The notes: a model not told the origin generated them from the sequence alone. Positions 6,132 through 13,855 are shown, counted from the stretch's first letter. The stretch is 14,461 nt of DNA from Acidobacteriota bacterium (GCA_003224995.1 QIAI01000059.1:1-14461); one strand, 5' to 3'. A program made the numbers and translations.

Positions 6132-6898
6132 ATGGCCACCGAGTCCCCATCCTCGCCCTACATCGAATTCAAGCACGTCAGCAAAGCCTTTGGCGAAAAC
6201 CGCGTGCTCGACGATGTGAGCTTTGAGGTGCGAGACGGTGAAACGGTTTGCATTCTCGGCCGGAGCGGGGTTGGCAAGTCGGTCTCGCTGCATAACATCA
6301 TGGGTTTTCTGAAACCCGATGCGGGCCGGGTGATCGTGGCGCACCAGGACATCACGGACTACAGCGAAGTGCAGTTGGAGGAAATTCGCAAGAAGGTCAC
6401 TATGGTCTTCCAGAATGGAGCGCTGTTTGACTCGCTCACGGTGGGCGAGAACGTGGCGTTTCCGCTGCGCGAGCGCAAAGACCTTACCGAAGATCAGATT
6501 TACCAGATCGTGGACGGGCTGCTGGAAATGGTGGGTGTCGGCCATATGCGTGACCTGCTGCCTTCCGATCTATCGACCGGAATGAAGCGCTCGGTCGCGA
6601 TTGCCCGCGCTTTGGCGGCGCAGCCTGAGTGCGTGCTTTATGACGAACCACCACCATGGTCGATCCGCTCATGGCGCAGCTGCTGGGAGACTTAATCAAG
6701 CGCTTGAAGATTCAGCTGCATCTCACCAGTTTGGTGGTCACTCACGACATGCGGCTGGCCAAAAAGCTGGCCGATCGAGTCATGTTTCTGTACGAAGCGA
6801 AGGCGATTTTTTTTGGCACTTACCCCGAGATGGAAAAATGCACCGAGCCGATTGTTCAGGAGTTTCTGCAACTGGATGAGCTGAAGATTGAAGCTTGA
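6132..6898 (+). pseudogene. mlaF: MlaF-type ABC transporter ATPase, broken by an apparent one-base deletion
   Basis: ATPase of the Mla/Mkl lipid-transport ABC type, normally working with an MlaE permease and an MlaD MCE protein at the inner membrane. In the first frame (from ATG 6132) Walker A is GRSGVGKS (43-50), the Q-loop is VFQ (92-94), the signature is LSTGMKRS (147-154), and Walker B ends in LYDEP (169-173). The family then reads TTMVDP. Here the DNA is GAACC-ACCACCATGGTC, one base short, so the frame runs out at 6695. Meanwhile MVDPLMAQLLGDLIKRL, the H-loop region VVTHDM and the C-terminus continue in another frame from ATG 6656 to 6898. Restoring one base at about 6649/6650 gives a normal 255-residue protein. 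The lesion lies in a CCACCACCA tract. No mlaE or mlaD is next to it. Confidence 0.88.
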
Positions 6899-7014
6899 TG
6901 CACAGCCTGGTTGGCGGGCGTTTGCGGAAGTTAAAGAAAATGGCAGAGAGTGTCGCGAGAGTACTCAGCGCATGTGGGGTCCTTCAACTACGTTCGGCTG
7001 CCTCACTTCGCTCA

Positions 7015-7098
7015 GGATGACAGTGCTATAGGGATGACAGTGCTAAAGGGATGAAGTGTGGTAGGGGTCACAGTGCGACAGGGATGACAGTGATCGCG
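7015..7098. repeat. Five tandem copies of a 17-base unit
   Basis: Units of 16-17 bases starting GGATGACAGTG at 7015, 7032, 7049, 7066 and 7082. The first two differ at one base; the later ones are more decayed. Immediately upstream (6979-7014) is a CCTTCAACTACGTTCGGCTG ... CACTTCGCTCAGGATGACA segment, a sequence type I recall as a dispersed intergenic repeat in environmental bacteria, whose last bases form the first unit. Nothing coding is seen between 6899 and 7189. Confidence 0.7.
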
Positions 7099-7141
7099 AA
7101 GACGTAAATTCAATTGAAAGCAGACTCGCCAGAATTAAAAT

Positions 7142-7188
7142 CCCAGAGCCCAAAGCCGAGAGCCCAGACCCAGAGCCCAAAGCCAAGC
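7142..7188. repeat. Degenerate heptamer array just after the ribE stop, G-rich on the ribE strand
   Basis: About six to seven units of CCCARAG type (for example CCCAGAG, CCCAAAG). On the ribE coding strand these become GGG runs at 7176-7178, 7169-7171, 7163-7165, 7149-7151 and 7142-7144, with gaps of 4, 3, 11 and 4 bases. The array begins within two bases of the ribE stop codon, so it would form its 3' untranslated region. It matches the periodicity of the arrays at 13807-13855 and 14296-14344. Confidence 0.65.
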
Positions 7189-7189
7189 T

Positions 7190-7834
7190 TTAAAATCCCT
7201 GCTGCACCAGGCGCTCTACCGTAATCGGACTGTTTTCTGATTCGCCCTTCATCATCTTCTCGACATACTTCGCGATCATGTCAACTTCCAGGTTTATGGG
7301 ATCGCCTGGTTTCAAGGATCGCAGGTTGGTCATTTCCGCGGTGTGCGGAATGATCGCGACGGTGACTTCGGTTCCCTCGATCTTGGCCACCGTGAGGCTG
7401 ATGCCTTCGATGCTAAGGGATCCTTTGAAGATGACGTAACGGGTCAGCTCTGCCGGAATGCGAATGTGCAGCCAGTAATCCTCGGCGCCCGGAATGCGAT
7501 CCAGAGCAACGAATTCTCCGGTGCCGTCGACATGGCCTTGCACGACGTGTCCGCCAAAGCGGCCATCGGCGCGCATGGGAAGCTCCAGGTTGACGAGCGC
7601 GCCCTCGTGCATCCGCGAGAACGAGGTCAGATTCCAGGTCTCCTCCGCCAGATCGAAGCTGACCGACTTCGGAGAAATCCCCACCGTCGTCAGGCAAACT
7701 CCGCTCACCGCAATGGAATCGCCCTTCTTCAATTCCTTGATTAAGTGCGAAGCCGCTACTGTCAACCGCCGCGTGCCTCGTTCTTCCCGAATGCTCGTGA
7801 CCTTGCCTACTTCTTCAACGATGCCGGTAAACAT
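7190..7834 (-). CDS. ribE: Riboflavin synthase, alpha chain
   Basis: Final step of riboflavin synthesis: dismutation of two 6,7-dimethyl-8-ribityllumazine molecules to riboflavin; a cytosolic trimer. The 214-residue product opens with the diagnostic MFTGIVEEVG and shows two lumazine-binding barrels. The first has GDSIAVSGVCLTT and FDLAEETWNLTS, and ends at GGHVVQGHVDGTG. The second has KGSLSIEGISLTV and IPHTAEMTNL. ATG 7834 is chosen because GGAGG lies 5 bases upstream and homology starts at that Met, although the frame is open to 7852. RibD is encoded about 1.4 kb upstream on the same strand, with the DUF2911 gene between. No FMN riboswitch is recognisable in the short leader. A heptamer array follows the stop directly. 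Confidence 0.96.
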   Translation of the reverse strand: MFTGIVEEVGKVTSIREERGTRRLTVAASHLIKELKKGDSIAVSGVCLTTVGISPKSVSFDLAEETWNLTSFSRMHEGALVNLELPMRADGRFGGHVVQGHVDGTGEFVALDRIPGAEDYWLHIRIPAELTRYVIFKGSLSIEGISLTVAKIEGTEVTVAIIPHTAEMTNLRSLKPGDPINLEVDMIAKYVEKMMKGESENSPITVERLVQQGF

Positions 7835-7839
7835 GAATG

Positions 7840-7844
7840 CCTCC
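7840..7844 (-). promoter_or_regulatory. Ribosome binding site fixing the ribE start
   Basis: GGAGG with a 5-base spacer to ATG 7834. It decides this start over the upstream in-frame ATG at 7852, which would leave the site inside the coding region. Confidence 0.7.
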
Positions 7845-7919
7845 ACATTCATACTAAATCGGCTACCGGTGAAAGAACCGACATAAGCAGCAGGAATCGA
7901 GCGGATTTCCCGGAACGAA

Positions 7920-9080
7920 CTACTTGCCCTCCTTCAATTCTCTTAAAGACTTCTCGTAGGCCGGGACGTCGGACTTGGCCACAGCCGGAACATCCGCCAA
8001 TGCTGCTTCCCAATTCTTTATGGCGTTCTCCTTGTCACCCATCGCCGTGTAGCCTTGTGCAAGTCCCAGAGCCGTCCAGAATTTCTCGCCGGGATGCAAT
8101 CGCTGGTTGGCCTTAAAAATCTCCAGTGCCTTATCCTTCCTGCCGGCCGTGAGCACACTCGACGCATAAGAATAAATGCGAACCACGTCGGGTTCGGGTA
8201 AGCTCAACGCCTTGTCAATGGTGGCATCGGCCTCGGAATTTCGTCCCATTGCCTGAAGCACCGCCGCCTTGGTGGCTAAAGTTGAAGAGTCTTCGTGTCC
8301 GCGCGTTGGCCCCTTGAAGGGCTCTGTGATCGCCTTGTTCGCCCAGACCAAGGCCTCCTCGAGATTAATTTTGTGATTCGCGCAGAACTGGGCGGCGATT
8401 TGCCAGTTCTGATACTTGAACCCGGGCCAGCCCTGCAGATCCCTCCGGATCTGTGCCACGTACAGCTCATTCACGTCAGGCACATCGATCTTGAAGGCGA
8501 TGCGCTTCCTTTCCCACTGCAAGTACGCCAAGGCTGAATCTGGCCGCCGCTCATCAAATCCGTAGGTCAGGAATTCCGTATAGGGAGCGTCTTGCGGGGT
8601 GGCTGGAACTCGCATTGCATCGTGCTTCGGATCGTATTGAAAGCTGCCCCAGCCCGTCGAATCCTGGGAGAAAATCCACATCCAGGGGCCGTCCTTCTCC
8701 AATTCGAGGAAGAGGCCGTAGGTTCCCGCTTTCAGTTCCTTGCCGTCGATCCTTACATCATGCGAGAAACTGATCGTGGTGGTTTCATTGGCTCCTGCCC
8801 TCCACGGAGTTGCCCGCGAAGGCCCCAGGTTTTCATCAAAGAAGCCATACTTTACCAATTCACCCCAGATGTGCCCGGTTCGATCTGCACCCGTTCCGCC
8901 ATGGACATTGGGGCTGTGATAATCAATCGTGATTTTTACCAATCCGATCCATTGCGTCGCCTCCGCCCTCTCGTTTGCTCCGTTAGGAGGAAGCGTAAGC
9001 TCCGACAAGACTTGAGCCTGGAGGCGCCACGGAGGGCTGCAGAGCGCAAGGAAAGCCAGGAAAACGGGTAGCTTCTTCAT
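7920..9080 (-). CDS. Secreted DUF2911 protein with C-terminal TPR repeats
   Basis: 386 residues with a Sec signal peptide (MKKLPVFLAFLALCSPPWRLQAQ), so it is probably periplasmic or exported. Residues about 30-190 match DUF2911: ITIDYHSPNVHGG, then PWRAGANETTTISFSHDV, GKELKAGTYGLFLE and WIFSQDSTGWGSFQYD. DUF2911 proteins have no established biochemical role. Residues about 255-380 form helical TPR-like repeats (ALVWANKAITEP, ADATIDKALSLPE, ALEIFKANQRLHPGEKFWTALGLAQGY, AIKNWEAALADVP), probably for protein contacts. AGGAAGG lies about 7 bases before ATG 9080. It sits between ribD and ribE on the same strand but with gaps of 85 and 146 bases, so cotranscription with riboflavin genes is possible but unproven. 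Nothing suggests a role in flavin metabolism. Confidence 0.85.
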   Translation of the reverse strand: MKKLPVFLAFLALCSPPWRLQAQVLSELTLPPNGANERAEATQWIGLVKITIDYHSPNVHGGTGADRTGHIWGELVKYGFFDENLGPSRATPWRAGANETTTISFSHDVRIDGKELKAGTYGLFLELEKDGPWMWIFSQDSTGWGSFQYDPKHDAMRVPATPQDAPYTEFLTYGFDERRPDSALAYLQWERKRIAFKIDVPDVNELYVAQIRRDLQGWPGFKYQNWQIAAQFCANHKINLEEALVWANKAITEPFKGPTRGHEDSSTLATKAAVLQAMGRNSEADATIDKALSLPEPDVVRIYSYASSVLTAGRKDKALEIFKANQRLHPGEKFWTALGLAQGYTAMGDKENAIKNWEAALADVPAVAKSDVPAYEKSLRELKEGK

Positions 9081-9226
9081 TGGATTACCTTCCTGTCATT
9101 GAGTGTTCTGATGGTTGAGGGGTGCGGGCCCGAGATCAACATCACGGTTAGACGGTGGCAGAGGAGCGAGGTCACTGCCGGAGCGCGGGGTTAAGCCAAA
9201 CGAGTACTGAGGGGAACGTCGTGATG

Positions 9227-10390
9227 TTAGTCCCGATAAGGATCGCGCAAATATCCCTCCACTGCGAAATCTTCGCCGAAGCGATGCAGGCGGATGGACT
9301 TGACGTTGGCCGCATCGCTCATGGTCTTGAAACCGGAGGCCGTGGCAAACGGAATGGCCCCGCTGCCGCCGAGAATTTTCGGGGCGTAGTAGAGGAAAAC
9401 TTTATCCACGATTCCGGAATGCAGTGCCGCCCAGTTGATCATGGCGCCGCCCTCAACCAGCAGGCTGGTGATTTCGAGCTGGCCTAACAGTTCGACCAGC
9501 TTCTCCAGGTTTGGCCGGCCATCGGTGGTGGCCGCCGGCAACTGCTCCACTCGAATGCCGTGCTCGCGCAGAGTCTGTTTTCTCTTTTCTTCGGCGAACG
9601 AACAAATTACCAGCAAGTCCTCGTGCCCACTTCGAACTAAGCGAGACTCCAACGGGAGCCGCAGGCGCGAATCTACGATGACCCGCAGCAGCGGGCGCCG
9701 GCGCGGCAGGCCACTGCGATCGGTGAGCAGGGGATCGTCGGCAATGATGGTGCCTACACCCACAAGAATGGCGTCACTCTGATGGCGCAATTGTTGCACG
9801 TGCGCGCGCGCGACTTCGCTGGTAATCCATCCGCCACTCACCGCGGCCGAACCCAGCGCGGTGGGATTTTCCGACTCGCCGGGCGGGGGCGCAATCTTGC
9901 CGTCCAGCGTCATGGCTGTCTTCAAAGTGACGAGCGGGACGCGGCGGCGGATGTAGTTGGCGAAGGCTTCGTTGAGGTCGCGGCATTCTTCCGCCAGGAA
10001 CCCCGATGCCACTGAAACGCCCGCCTCACGCAGCCGTGCAAAGCCCTGGCCACTTACCAATGGATTCGGATCCAGCACTCCCGCGACGACGCGGCGAATG
10101 CCTGCGGCAATCAAAGCATCCGCACAGGGACCGGTGCGTCCCTGATGCGAGCACGGCTCCAGGTTGACGTACATGGTGGCCGCACGCGCCCGCTCGCCAG
10201 CTTGCTCCAGGGCCAGAATCTCGGCGTGCTTCAGGCCATCGTAGGTGTGCGAGCCAGTTCCCAAGATTTCGCCATCGTCGCCCACGATCACGGCGCCGAC
10301 ATTCGGGTTGGGAGAAGTGAGTCCGATACCACGCCGCGCCAAGCCGAGTGCCTGGCGCAGAAATTCTTCGTCCGTGTGGTGATCGCTCAT
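9227..10390 (-). CDS. ribD: Bifunctional riboflavin biosynthesis deaminase/reductase
   Basis: Performs steps 2 and 3 of riboflavin synthesis: deamination of the pyrimidine intermediate, then NADPH-dependent reduction of its ribose. The 387-residue product has an N-terminal CDA-like deaminase with zinc ligands H55 (in KHAEILA, catalytic E57), C80 (EPCSHQGRTGPC) and C89. A C-terminal reductase follows: LVTLKTAMTLDGKIA, ILVGVGTIIADDPLLT, LRVIVDSRLRLPLES and LLVEGGAMINWA. Both active-site sets are complete. ATG 10390 is where homology begins; the same frame stays open to 10816 but the extra 142 residues are not RibD-like. The start overlaps the small upstream ORF, so translational coupling is likely, and no strong ribosome site is seen. 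ftsY lies upstream on the same strand. Confidence 0.95.
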   Translation of the reverse strand: MSDHHTDEEFLRQALGLARRGIGLTSPNPNVGAVIVGDDGEILGTGSHTYDGLKHAEILALEQAGERARAATMYVNLEPCSHQGRTGPCADALIAAGIRRVVAGVLDPNPLVSGQGFARLREAGVSVASGFLAEECRDLNEAFANYIRRRVPLVTLKTAMTLDGKIAPPPGESENPTALGSAAVSGGWITSEVARAHVQQLRHQSDAILVGVGTIIADDPLLTDRSGLPRRRPLLRVIVDSRLRLPLESRLVRSGHEDLLVICSFAEEKRKQTLREHGIRVEQLPAATTDGRPNLEKLVELLGQLEITSLLVEGGAMINWAALHSGIVDKVFLYYAPKILGGSGAIPFATASGFKTMSDAANVKSIRLHRFGEDFAVEGYLRDPYRD

Positions 10391-10628
10391 GACGAGACGG
10401 GCCCTTGGAGATGGAGAAGAAGGGACCAAAGAATCGAATGGCAAAGCTGGTGCCCATCTCTTCGTCGGGCTCCGCGACGGCCGCTGCGCCACTGCGTCCT
10501 TTCGGTCCGCTCCGAAGCGGCGCCATGCGATAGGCGAAAGGATCGCCGGGAAAGTCGGGTTCTTTGTTCGACCACCGCCGCACCCGATCCAGCAAATGTC
10601 GAAGCCGTGATTGCGAGCCATTGGCCAT
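10389..10628 (-). CDS. Small basic protein between ftsY and ribD, stop codon unclear
   Basis: ATG 10628 has an excellent ribosome site (GAGGAG, 10635-10640, 6-base spacer) and lies 30 bases after the ftsY stop, so translation very likely starts here. The first 58 residues look like a compact small protein: helical RLRHLLDRVRRWSNKEPDF, then GDPFAYRMAPLRSGPKGRSG and AAAVAEPDEE. I have a weak memory of similar short acidobacterial proteins ending in an AVAEPxE-type tail. Here no stop follows: the frame stays open to 10026, overlapping ribD by 365 bases out of frame. The listed low end is only the ribD start, not a real stop. Either a stop was lost or frameshifted, or the protein truly overruns. 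Function unknown; no membrane segment or known domain. Confidence 0.45.
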
Positions 10629-10658
10629 GTCCTGCTCCTCAGCTTTACGCTTCCCGCT

Positions 10659-11615
10659 TCACGCAAACAGGGAATCCACGAATTCTTTGGGATCGAACGG
10701 CAACAGGTCTCCGGCCTTTTCTCCCACTCCCACATAGCGCACGGGAAGTCCCAACTCGCGCGAGATGGCCACCACCACTCCGCCTTTGGCCGTGCCGTCA
10801 AGCTTGGTGAGCACAATGCCCGTCACTCCGGCGGCTTCGGTGAACAAACGCGCTTGCTGCAAGCCGTTCTGCCCGGTGGTCGCGTCCATGACCAGTAATG
10901 TCTCATGGGGAGCCCCGGGGACAATGCGCTGCGCGGTTCGCCGCATCTTGTCGAGTTCCAACATCAAGTTGGCTTTGGTGTGAAGACGCCCCGCCGTGTC
11001 GACCACGACGTAGTCCGTCTTGCGAGCGGTCGCAGCCTGGAGCGCATCGAATAGCACCGCCGCCGGATCTCCGCCCGCCTTGGTTTTGATTACTTCTGTG
11101 CCGGTGCGTTGGCCCCAGATTTCCAGTTGTTCGATCGCCGCTGCGCGAAAGGTATCGGCGGCACACATCAGCACGTTCTTGCCTTGGGACCGAAAGACCT
11201 GCGCCAGCTTGCCGATGGTCGTGGTCTTTCCTGTTCCGTTCACTCCGACCACGAGGATCACTTCCGGAGTGCCGTCCACCTTCTGCACCGGGCGAGAATT
11301 CGCGGCGGTCAGTATTGCCAGGAGCTCTTCTTTCAGGAGGCGCTTCAACTCCTCGACATCCTTGATCTGCTTGCGATCCGCCTTCTCGCGCAGCTTGTCC
11401 AGTACTTCATGGGTGGTGGTGGTACCCAGATCGGCCCCGATCAGCGTGGCTTCCAGGTCGTCGAGCGTATTGCGGTCGATTTCCTTGTTGAAGGAAACCG
11501 CTTCCTCGATGCGCTCGGCGAGGTTTTCGCGGGTGCGCGTGACCGCTTCCTTCATCCGGTCAAGGAAACTCGGCTTCTGCTGCTCTTCGAGGCTGCCAAA
11601 AAGGGTCTGAATCAT
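10659..11615 (-). CDS. ftsY: Signal recognition particle receptor FtsY
   Basis: GTPase receptor that docks SRP-ribosome complexes at the inner membrane for cotranslational insertion. The 318-residue product is an NG domain with a short N-terminal helix and no long acidic A domain. The helical N domain (16-105) holds SFLDRMKEAVTRTRENL and LDDLEATLIGADLG. The G domain has G1 GVNGTGKTTTIGKLA (124-138), G2 DTFRAAAIEQL (154-164), G3 DTAGRLHTKANL (206-217), G4 TKLDGTAKGG (270-279) and the closing GVGEKAGDLLPFDP (296-309). All nucleotide-binding motifs are intact. ATG 11615 is favoured by homology and by a TATAAT box 30 bases upstream; the frame stays open to 11768 but that part is not FtsY-like. 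It heads a same-strand run with the small gene and ribD. Confidence 0.96.
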   Translation of the reverse strand: MIQTLFGSLEEQQKPSFLDRMKEAVTRTRENLAERIEEAVSFNKEIDRNTLDDLEATLIGADLGTTTTHEVLDKLREKADRKQIKDVEELKRLLKEELLAILTAANSRPVQKVDGTPEVILVVGVNGTGKTTTIGKLAQVFRSQGKNVLMCAADTFRAAAIEQLEIWGQRTGTEVIKTKAGGDPAAVLFDALQAATARKTDYVVVDTAGRLHTKANLMLELDKMRRTAQRIVPGAPHETLLVMDATTGQNGLQQARLFTEAAGVTGIVLTKLDGTAKGGVVVAISRELGLPVRYVGVGEKAGDLLPFDPKEFVDSLFA

Positions 11616-11645
11616 AATGAATGCGCCTGCTGGAGTGAAACTTTC

Positions 11646-11651
11646 ATTATA
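11646..11651 (-). promoter_or_regulatory. -10 element of the ftsY promoter
   Basis: Perfect TATAAT on the minus strand, 30 bases upstream of ATG 11615, predicting a leader of about 25 nucleotides. No recognisable -35. It probably drives ftsY, the small gene and ribD. Confidence 0.5.
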
Positions 11652-11783
11652 GCGACAGCGGCCCGAGCCGGTGTGGAAGGTATAACCGACTGATCGCAAG
11701 GTGAGCAGGATGGCTTGGCTTCGATGCCGCGTGGAAGGTGGTTGCAGGCGAAACGTCCTCGCCCGCATATCATCCTTCGGGAA

Positions 11784-13687
11784 CTAAAAGCGGGTCGTCT
11801 CTGCAACCGGATCAAGCGGAGCCGGTGAGGATGCCGCGCTGGCAGCCGCGGCCTTGCTATCGAGTGCAACTTCAACCGCAACCGGGGCAGGAGCAGTAAC
11901 TGCGGGAACGGGCGCGGGGGAATCAGACGCTCCCCCGGGCAAAGGTGGCGGCGTAGCCTGCGCGCGCACCAGTCTCCGAACTTTAATTTCTCCGCGTTCA
12001 AGTACGGCAATGAGCGCGGCGACGGCCAGGGGATCAAGCCGCTTGCCTACCAGTCCCTGTATGATCTTCAACGCTTCCTGGGGCTCATGAGCCCGTTGAT
12101 AGGGACGATTCGTGGTCAGCGCATCGAATGTGTCGGCCACTGCAATGACGCGCGCCAGCAACGGGATCTGATCTCCCTGCAACCCGTAAGGATAGCCGCG
12201 TCCATCCAGGGCTTCGTGATGCAATTCAATGCCCGGCAGCATTTCTTTCAGCTGGCTCACCGGCCGCAGAATATTCGCACCCTTGGTGGTGTGCGTCTTC
12301 ATGATCTCGAATTCTTCCGGGGTGAGCGCGCCGGGCTTCTTCAGAATGTGATCCTCAATCCCGATCTTGCCCACATCATGCAGTTGCGCTGAAATCCGTA
12401 GAATCTCCAAGAACTCATCGTCCAATCCCATTTCGCGCGCGATCAACAGGGAATAGCGGGTCACGCGATCGGAATGGCCGCGGGTGTACGGGTCCTTTTC
12501 TTTTCTTCCGCGGCCCGCTGCAAGTCCTCGACGAAGCGCTGCAGCTCTTCCGACATCATGTTGAAGGTGTCGGCCAGTTCGCCGATTTCGGTGCGGCTGC
12601 GTAACTCGACGCGCTTGGAAAAATCTCCGCGCGCAATCGCCCGGCTCGATTCGGTGAGAACTTTGAGGGGATTCGCGATGCGCCGCGCGGCATAAAAACT
12701 CACCATGATGCTGGCCAGTACGGCCAGCAATGCAAGTAAGCGGGCCGTATGCTGCATCTCGAACACTCCGCGGTAAGCCTCCAACCGCGGCTTTTGCACC
12801 ACCACCGCCCAATCCAGCGAGGTTACGGGACTATACGTCCCCAACATCTCGATGCTCTCCTTGCCTTCCTGAATGGTGAATTCCTTGGTAGCCGCCAGTT
12901 GCGCTTTGCTGCCCTCGTCGACGAAGTTGCGCACGATCTCCAGATGCTTCATGTCCTGACCGGTGGCGTAACTGGCGTGGGTCGCGGCCACGAGGCGGCC
13001 CTGCGCGTCCACGACGTAGGGCGTCAAGCCGGCCCGGCTGACTTCCTCCAGACGACGGATCAGGAATTGCAGGTCGACCACCGATCCGATCATCCCTAAG
13101 AACCGTCCGCCATACATCACCGGACTGCTTACCAGCACGACGGTGCGCGCCGACTTGCCGCTGCCTTCCACCAGCGTCTGCCCGGTGTAAGCACGGCCTT
13201 CGCGGGCGGCTGCGAAGCCGCGTTCCAACTCCCGGCGCAGGAAAGCATCGGGCGCGATTCTTCCCGCCGAAATGCCCTTGGCCTCGGCATTCAGCAGGGT
13301 GGCGTACGCAATGTCGTCGGATGAAGAAACGAAGTTTTCCAGCAGCGCGCGCAATTCCGGCCGCTCCACATGCTCGGCGGCGATATCGTTGCCGCTGGCC
13401 ACCTGAATGGCTGAAGCCAGGTTCGACAGCATCCTGCGTAGCGAGGCCTCATGCTGCGAAATGTCGTCGGCCAGCGAACGGGTGACCGTGTTCTGCAACA
13501 GCATTTCGTTGGTCTTCAGGCGGTCGCGATTAATCGACTCCACCTGCGCCGAATAGAAGTACATGGGGACAACACTGATCGCGACCAGTACGCCCAGGAT
13601 GACGTAGAGGATCGGAATGCGAGCGGGATTGGACACTTTTAGCGACAAGATAGCTAAAGGCACACGCCTGCAAGCTGCGCGACGCAC
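11784..13687 (-). pseudogene. Membrane dCache-HAMP-HD-GYP c-di-GMP phosphodiesterase, frame-disrupted before the HD-GYP domain
   Basis: The first frame (GTG 13687; a TTG at 13648 or a nearby GTG is possible) encodes a membrane segment (24-45), a dCache-like periplasmic sensor (about 50-305), a second membrane segment (315-334) and HAMP (335-388: RRIANPLKVL ... TEIGELADTFNMMSEELQ), followed by EDLQRAAEE. At about 12496-12510 the frame changes. The next frame reads EKDPYTRGHSDRVTRYS, HDVGKIGI, HHEALDGRGYPYG and ARVIAVADTFDALTTNRPY, the complete HD-GYP metal and substrate motifs. It ends in a 60-residue Pro/Ala-rich tail. Related proteins carry about 17 residues between AAEEN and DEKDPYTRG that are absent here, so a short deletion plus frameshift is inferred. 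The junction is A-rich (GAAGAAAAGAAAAGG). Intact, it would hydrolyse c-di-GMP in response to a periplasmic ligand. Confidence 0.85.
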
Positions 13688-13703
13688 TGGGGGATTCCCT
13701 TAA

Positions 13704-13709
13704 ATTCTA
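13704..13709 (-). promoter_or_regulatory. Possible -10 element of the HD-GYP gene
   Basis: TAGAAT on the minus strand, 16 bases before GTG 13687. A TTGGCA lies further upstream but with a 20-base spacer, too long for a standard promoter. Tentative. Confidence 0.25.
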
Positions 13710-13806
13710 CTGTGGAAGTGGGGCAGACCTGCCAAACTGAAGGCTGGCCCAGGTTACGAAAGTATGAAATCCAGACTGCTTTTCGAAGAAGTTTGGCACT
13801 TCAAGT

Positions 13807-13855
13807 CTTAGGCCTTAGGTTTCGGGTCTCAGGGCTCAGGTCTTAGCTCTCAGGA
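13807..13855. repeat. Heptamer array upstream of the ABM-like gene (CTYAGGT units)
   Basis: Seven contiguous 7-base units without indels, beginning CTTAGGC, CTTAGGT and TTCGGGT and ending CTTAGCT, CTCAGGA. They are the reverse complement type of the units at 14296-14344 (CTTAGGT versus ACCTAAG). The rest of the 13688-13906 gap shows only the possible HD-GYP promoter. Confidence 0.7.

Noticed and set aside
6656..6898. Separate small ABC-type gene starting at ATG 6656
   Set aside because: Its sequence is exactly the missing C-terminal part of the MlaF ATPase and the ATG is the Met of TTMVDP; no ribosome site.
7835..7919. Possible FMN riboswitch upstream of ribE
   Set aside because: The gap is only 85 bases and shows none of the conserved RFN element sequence.
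9081..9226. Possible regulatory RNA between ribD and the DUF2911 gene
   Set aside because: No conserved RFN motif, strong hairpin or promoter hexamers visible.
10391..10816. N-terminal extension of RibD in the same frame
   Set aside because: It is low-complexity, not RibD-like, and overlaps ftsY out of frame; RibD homology begins at ATG 10390.
11616..11768. N-terminal extension of FtsY
   Set aside because: It crosses the TATAAT promoter and has no acidic A-domain character.
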